Shown here: positions 60,521 through 64,000 of the stretch, piece after piece | Layout of the letters: each line of letters opens with the position of its first letter | Position numbering within the stretch: position 1 is the stretch's first letter | Assembly (NCBI RefSeq): GCF_049977365.1 | Contig: NZ_JBNGEN010000003.1 | Coordinates: 124,001 to 188,000 of the forward strand | DNA: 64,000 bases | Source of the DNA: Brachymonas sp049977365 | GTDB taxonomy: Bacteria; Pseudomonadota; Gammaproteobacteria; Burkholderiales; Burkholderiaceae_C | Direction of reading: 5' to 3' | Position numbers and translations under genes: made by a program | Notes under the pieces: model-generated | Databases searched by the model: none | Told to the model about the DNA's origin: nothing | Seen by the model: only the letters and a program-made list of their open reading frames with translations

Positions 60521-62527
60521 ATGTCTTCGCTGGAACTGGTTCTCGTTTATTTGCTCGCAGCGGTGCTCGGAGTGGTTGTCTTCCGGAGCATCAAGCTGCC
60601 GCCCATGCTCGGCTATCTGGCCGTGGGGGCCGTCATCGGCCCGCACATGCTCGGCATGGTGCACAGCAACAAGCGCATCGACCATCTGGCGGAGTTCGGC
60701 GTGGTGCTGCTGATGTTCGTGATCGGGCTGGAGTTCAGCCTCTCCAAGCTGCGGGCCATGAAGCGCCACGTGTTCGGGCTGGGGGCGGTGCAGGTGGGGG
60801 CGACCATGCTGCTGTCCATGCTGATCATGTTTGCCCTGCGCTGGCTCATGCCCTCGCTCTGGAAGCTGTCGTGGCAGGGGTCGCTGGCGCTGGCGGCGGT
60901 GCTGGCCATGAGCAGTACCGCCATCGTGGTGAAGATGATGGCAGAGCGGCTGGAGCTCGATACCGAATACGGCAAGCGGGTGCTCGGGGTGCTGCTGTTC
61001 CAGGATCTGGCGGTGGTGCCGCTGCTGATCCTGATTCCGGCACTGGGCGCGCGCGACGAGGACATGGGCATGGAGCTGCTCATCGCCATGGGCAAGGCGG
61101 TGGTGCTCATCGCGGTGCTGCTCTACGGCGGGCAGCGCATCATGCGGCGCTGGCTCTTCATTGTGGCGCGGCGCAAGAGCAACGAGCTGTTCATGCTCAA
61201 CCTGCTGCTGATCGCCCTGGGGCTGGCGTGGCTCACGGAGCAGGCGGGCCTGAGCCTGGCGCTGGGAGCCTTCATTGCGGGCATGCTGATCTCGGAGACG
61301 CCGTACAAGTACCAGGTCGAGTCCGACATCCGGCCCTTCCATGACCTGCTGCTGGGGCTGTTCTTCATCACCATCGGCATGATGCTCGACTGGCACCAGA
61401 TCGTGCGGCACTGGCAGTGGGTGCTGTTTCTGGTGACGGTGCCGGTGCTGTTCAAGCTCGTGGTGGTGTGGGTGAGCGCGTATGTGCTGGGCGCCAGCAA
61501 CGGCGTGGCGCTGCGCACGGGCCTGTATCTGGCGCAGGCCGGGGAGTTCGGCTTTGTGCTGCTCAATCTGGCGCTGCACAGCGGGCTGGTGCCCACGCCA
61601 CTGTTCAATGCCGTGCTGGCGAGCATGGTGCTGTCGATGATTGCCACGCCCTTCATCATCATGCACAGCAACCGCATCGTGCTGCGGCTGGTCAACAGCG
61701 AGTGGATGCATGAATCCCTCAAGATGACCACCATGGCCCGCCAGAGCATGGACCGGCGGGGGCACGTGGTCATCTGCGGCTACGGGCGCACCGGCAGCGC
61801 GCTCGGCCAGCTGCTCGACCAGGAGTCCATTCCGCACGTGGCGATCGACCTCGATCCCGAGCGTGTGCGGCAGGCCAACAACCAGGGCGACAGCGTGCTG
61901 TACGGCGATGCCACCCGGCCCAACACGCTGCAGGCGGCCGGGGTGTCGCGGGCCAGCGCCATTGTGATCACCATGGGAGATACGGCCACCACCTTCCATC
62001 TGCTCGATCAGCTGCGTGCCCAGGCGCCCAGCGTGCCCGTGATCGTGCGCACCCATGACGACCGCCAGCTCGACGACCTGCGCGAGGCCGGCGCCACCGA
62101 GGTGGTGCCCGAGGCGCTGGAAGGCACGCTCATGCTGGCGAGTCACACCCTGGCGCTCATGGGCGTGCCGGTGCGCCGCGTGCTGCGGGCCGTGCAGAAC
62201 CAGCGCGGACAGCGCTACCGGCTGCTGCGCGGCTACTTCCGCAACGCCGAGGAGTTCATGAACGACGAGGACGCCGAGAATCTGGAGCGCCTGTCCACGC
62301 TGGTGCTCGATCCTGCGTCCTGCGCCGTGGGGCAGACGTTTGCGCAGATCCAGCCCACTCTGGCCGCCCAGAGCGTCACGCTGGTGAGCCTGCGCCGGGC
62401 CTCCGGCAGCTCGCTGGTGCCGCGCAGCGAGATGGTGCTGGCTCCCGGCGACACGCTGGTGATGAGCGGCCGCCAGCAGGAGCTGCAGACGGTCGTCGCG
62501 ATGTTCTCCCGCCCCACCGACCACTGA
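60521..62527 (+). CDS. CPA2-family cation:proton antiporter with TrkA domains
   Basis: A 668-residue KefB/KefC/RosB-like protein: N-terminal Na+/H+ exchanger domain (~residues 1-380) of about twelve TM segments with EFGVVLLMFVIGLEFSLSKL and LFFITIGMMLDW, then a RCK/TrkA-N domain VVICGYGRTGSALGQLLDQE (GxGxxG), YGDATRPNTLQAAGV, and a TrkA-C domain (SVTLVSLRRASGSSLVPRSE, LAPGDTLVMSG). It probably exports K+ or Na+ in exchange for protons; there is no KefF-type ancillary gene nearby. ATG 60521 has no Shine-Dalgarno, and TACACT ends 6 nt before it (probable leaderless mRNA). Confidence 0.93.
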   Translation: MSSLELVLVYLLAAVLGVVVFRSIKLPPMLGYLAVGAVIGPHMLGMVHSNKRIDHLAEFGVVLLMFVIGLEFSLSKLRAMKRHVFGLGAVQVGATMLLSMLIMFALRWLMPSLWKLSWQGSLALAAVLAMSSTAIVVKMMAERLELDTEYGKRVLGVLLFQDLAVVPLLILIPALGARDEDMGMELLIAMGKAVVLIAVLLYGGQRIMRRWLFIVARRKSNELFMLNLLLIALGLAWLTEQAGLSLALGAFIAGMLISETPYKYQVESDIRPFHDLLLGLFFITIGMMLDWHQIVRHWQWVLFLVTVPVLFKLVVVWVSAYVLGASNGVALRTGLYLAQAGEFGFVLLNLALHSGLVPTPLFNAVLASMVLSMIATPFIIMHSNRIVLRLVNSEWMHESLKMTTMARQSMDRRGHVVICGYGRTGSALGQLLDQESIPHVAIDLDPERVRQANNQGDSVLYGDATRPNTLQAAGVSRASAIVITMGDTATTFHLLDQLRAQAPSVPVIVRTHDDRQLDDLREAGATEVVPEALEGTLMLASHTLALMGVPVRRVLRAVQNQRGQRYRLLRGYFRNAEEFMNDEDAENLERLSTLVLDPASCAVGQTFAQIQPTLAAQSVTLVSLRRASGSSLVPRSEMVLAPGDTLVMSGRQQELQTVVAMFSRPTDH

Positions 62528-62642
62528 GCGGCCGCTACCGCATGGGCAGGGCGACGCCGCAGGGCTGGCGGCGCGGGGCAGGGAAGGAGCCGGTCGCAAT
62601 GCGGTACAGTTTCCCCTGCACACACTCCACCGGGATGCCGCC

Positions 62643-63197
62643 ATGATCGCTTCTTCCACCGCAGACTTTCTGCGCAGCCGTATTCGCACCGTGCCCGACT
62701 GGCCGGCGCCCGGCGTGCAGTTCCGCGACATCACGCCGCTGCTGCAGGATGCCCGCGCCTACCGCGTGCTGGTCGATGCCTTCGTGCACCGCTACCTCGA
62801 TCCTGCCCTGCGGCCCGACGTGGTGGCCGGGCTCGATGCGCGCGGCTTCATTCTGGGGGCCGTGGTGGCCTACGAGCTCAACGTGGGCTTCGTGCCGATC
62901 CGCAAGCAGGGCAAGCTGCCCTACGACACGGTGATGGAAACCTACGACCTCGAATACGGCAGCGCCAGCGTGGAGCTGCATGTCGATGCCGTGCAGCAGG
63001 GGCAGCGCGTGTTGCTGATGGACGACCTGATCGCAACTGGCGGCACCATGCTGGCGGGCCTGCGCCTGCTGCAGAAGGTGGGTGCCGAGGTGGTCGAAGG
63101 GGCCGCCATCATCGACCTGCCCGACCTGGGCGGCAGCCGTCGCATCCGCGAGGCAGGCCTGCCGCTGTATACGCTGCTCGACTTCGCGGGCGAATGA
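62643..63197 (+). CDS. apt: Adenine phosphoribosyltransferase
   Basis: Salvages adenine to AMP with PRPP. 184 residues, as in E. coli (183). The PRPP-binding motif RVLLMDDLIATGGTMLAGL is complete, together with VVAGLDARGFILGAVVAYEL, FVPIRKQGKLPYDT and the flexible loop ETYDLEYGSASVELH. ATG 62643 is the family start; TACAGT at 62605-62610 may be the -10 box. It is 115 bp downstream of the antiporter gene. Confidence 0.97.
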   Translation: MIASSTADFLRSRIRTVPDWPAPGVQFRDITPLLQDARAYRVLVDAFVHRYLDPALRPDVVAGLDARGFILGAVVAYELNVGFVPIRKQGKLPYDTVMETYDLEYGSASVELHVDAVQQGQRVLLMDDLIATGGTMLAGLRLLQKVGAEVVEGAAIIDLPDLGGSRRIREAGLPLYTLLDFAGE

Positions 63198-63340
63198 CCG
63201 GCTCCCCGCAGGGGGCATGGAACCAGGCCGGGGCCGGGCCAGAGTCCGCCGGGAGGGGCTACATCCCCTTACCAGATGGCAGGAACCGCAGGGGCCATCC
63301 CGTGCTCCAATCCGGCATCTCTTTCACAAGCGAGACTGTC

Positions 63341-63733
63341 ATGCGCATTGCATTCCTTCCTCTTGCACGCCGTGGGGCGTGTGCTTCGTCTGCCGGGACC
63401 GGGCCTGCGCTCGGGCGTATCGGTGGGCTGGTGGCCCTGTCTGCGGCGCTGCTCGGTGGCTGTGCGGTCTATGTGCCTGGGCAGCGCGTGGTGACTGAAG
63501 GCGGCGTGGTGGTGGGCTCGGCTCCGCCGCCCATGGTGCAGGAAACCGTCACCGTGCAGCCGTCCATCGGCATGGTCTGGATTCCCGGCCTCTGGTTCTG
63601 GGACGGCGGAAACTATCGCTGGCGCGGCGGTCACTGGGCGCATCCGCCTGCCGGATACAGCCGCTGGGCTCCCGGCGCGTGGCATGCCGCACCCGGCGGT
63701 CACGTCTGGCATGCCGGCGGCTGGCGTCGCTGA
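63341..63733 (+). CDS. YXWGXW-type repeat lipoprotein
   Basis: A 130-residue exported protein. A basic N-terminal stretch is followed by a hydrophobic segment and lipobox ALLGGC-A (Cys near residue 41). The mature part is rich in Trp, Tyr, Gly, His and Pro: MVWIPGLWFWDGGNYRWRGG, HWAHPPAGYSRWAPGAW and HVWHAGGWRR, matching short YxWGxW-like repeats of small proteobacterial envelope lipoproteins of unknown function. Start ATG 63341, after apt, probably in its own unit. Confidence 0.8.
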   Translation: MRIAFLPLARRGACASSAGTGPALGRIGGLVALSAALLGGCAVYVPGQRVVTEGGVVVGSAPPPMVQETVTVQPSIGMVWIPGLWFWDGGNYRWRGGHWAHPPAGYSRWAPGAWHAAPGGHVWHAGGWRR

Positions 63734-63797
63734 GCCGGCAGACTCCATGGCTCCCGCCCGGGGGCGCTCTTCTCCCTCGGTTGCGAGGGAGGGGAGA

Positions 63798-63833
63798 ACG
63801 ACAAAGGCCCACCTTGCGATGGGCCTTTGTCGT
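63798..63833. terminator. Long perfect hairpin, bidirectional terminator candidate
   Basis: ACGACAAAGGCCCA (63798-63811) and TGGGCCTTTGTCGT (63820-63833) form a 14-bp perfect stem with an 8-nt loop between the convergent lipoprotein gene and ahpF. The T/A-rich stem base (AAAG/CTTT) fits termination in both directions. Confidence 0.75.
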
Positions 63834-63882
63834 ATCTGGGGCATTCGCGCGCGCCCCGGCATGGGGCGCGTCGTGCGTGGCC

Positions 63883-64000
63883 TCAGGCGGTCTGCTGCGG
63901 CGTGCCCGAGCGGATCAGGTAGTCGAACGCCGAGAGCGAAGCCTTGGCGCCTTCGCCCATGGCGATGATGATCTGCTTGTAGGGCTCACTGGTGCAGTCG
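63883..64000 (-). CDS. ahpF: Alkyl hydroperoxide reductase subunit F, C-terminal end
   Basis: Only the last ~38 codons are in the window: DCTSEPYKQIIIAMGEGAKA and then SLSAFDYLIRSGTPQQTA, ending at the TGA at 63885-63883. GEGAKASLSAFDYLIR is the characteristic AhpF C terminus (the FAD/NAD disulfide reductase that reduces AhpC). The remaining gene, and probably ahpC, lie to the right. Confidence 0.85.
   Translation of the reverse strand, partial: DCTSEPYKQIIIAMGEGAKASLSAFDYLIRSGTPQQTA

Noticed and set aside
60359..62734. 791-codon minus-strand frame opposite the antiporter gene
   Set aside because: Composition is Gln/His/Arg-rich nonsense and the sense strand has a complete CPA2 protein.

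Overview
The window is high-GC DNA (roughly two-thirds G+C outside one island) from a betaproteobacterium, most likely of the order Burkholderiales. The basis is the gene orders dapF-DUF484-xerC, cobW/dksA-STAS protein-hslVU, a full dcw cluster ending ftsQAZ-lpxC, and ruvC-mtgA-aroE-tonB-RNase, together with the beta-type DksA and the HslV leader. I cannot name the genus from sequence alone.

Layout. 1-683: 5' part of a FAD-dependent oxidoreductase (minus). 779-1116: RNase P RNA. 1218-5599: a four-gene surface-glycan module (GT39/ArnT-like transferase, GT2 polyprenyl-phosphate glycosyltransferase, GtrA-like protein, ChbG/YdjC deacetylase) resembling the lipid A hexosamine loci of Bordetella and Francisella. 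5632-7326: a NUDIX-metallo-beta-lactamase fusion. 7444-10147: dapF, DUF484, xerC. 10311-16514: a His-rich CobW-family metallochaperone, dksA, a STAS-domain protein and hslVU.

16770-34621: the peptidoglycan synthesis and division cluster mraZ-rsmH-ftsL-ftsI-murE-murF-mraY-murD-ftsW-murG-murC-ddlB-ftsQ-ftsA-ftsZ. Its genes are mostly joined by 4-nt overlaps, and it starts at a clear sigma70-like promoter with a three-repeat MraZ box. A terminator-like hairpin and then lpxC (35000) follow.

35990-48369: a 57-aa membrane protein, then mainly minus-strand housekeeping genes: ruvC, mtgA, aroE, a TonB-like protein, an RNB ribonuclease, an orphan LuxR regulator, a YqiA-like hydrolase, an M61 peptidase, DUF3429, dsbC and a UbiH-like monooxygenase. 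ychF lies at 48629-49726 with a strong terminator.

49812-58065: a foreign island holding an EcoR124-type (type IC) restriction-modification operon, hsdM-hsdS-rhuM-hsdR. It is cut at both ends. A KAP P-loop NTPase is reduced to its first ~50 residues beside ychF, and on the other side a DNA-binding-protein tail and a small ORF abut a truncated IS3-family element. Inside the operon, hsdS carries four perfect 12-bp repeats (ELTA x4) in the spacer known to set target spacing in EcoR124 enzymes. rhuM carries a 14-bp tandem duplication that frameshifts its last ~34 codons; removing one copy restores a 4-nt overlap with hsdR. This island is the most interesting part of the window.

58438-64000: arsC-like reductase, LysR regulator, CPA2 cation/proton antiporter, apt, a YXWGXW-type lipoprotein and the 3' end of ahpF. 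A recurring regulatory pattern is a -10-like hexamer lying exactly 6 nt before the ATG (dapF, lpxC, the antiporter, the M61 peptidase, nearly so for gtrA and the RNB gene), which predicts leaderless mRNAs.
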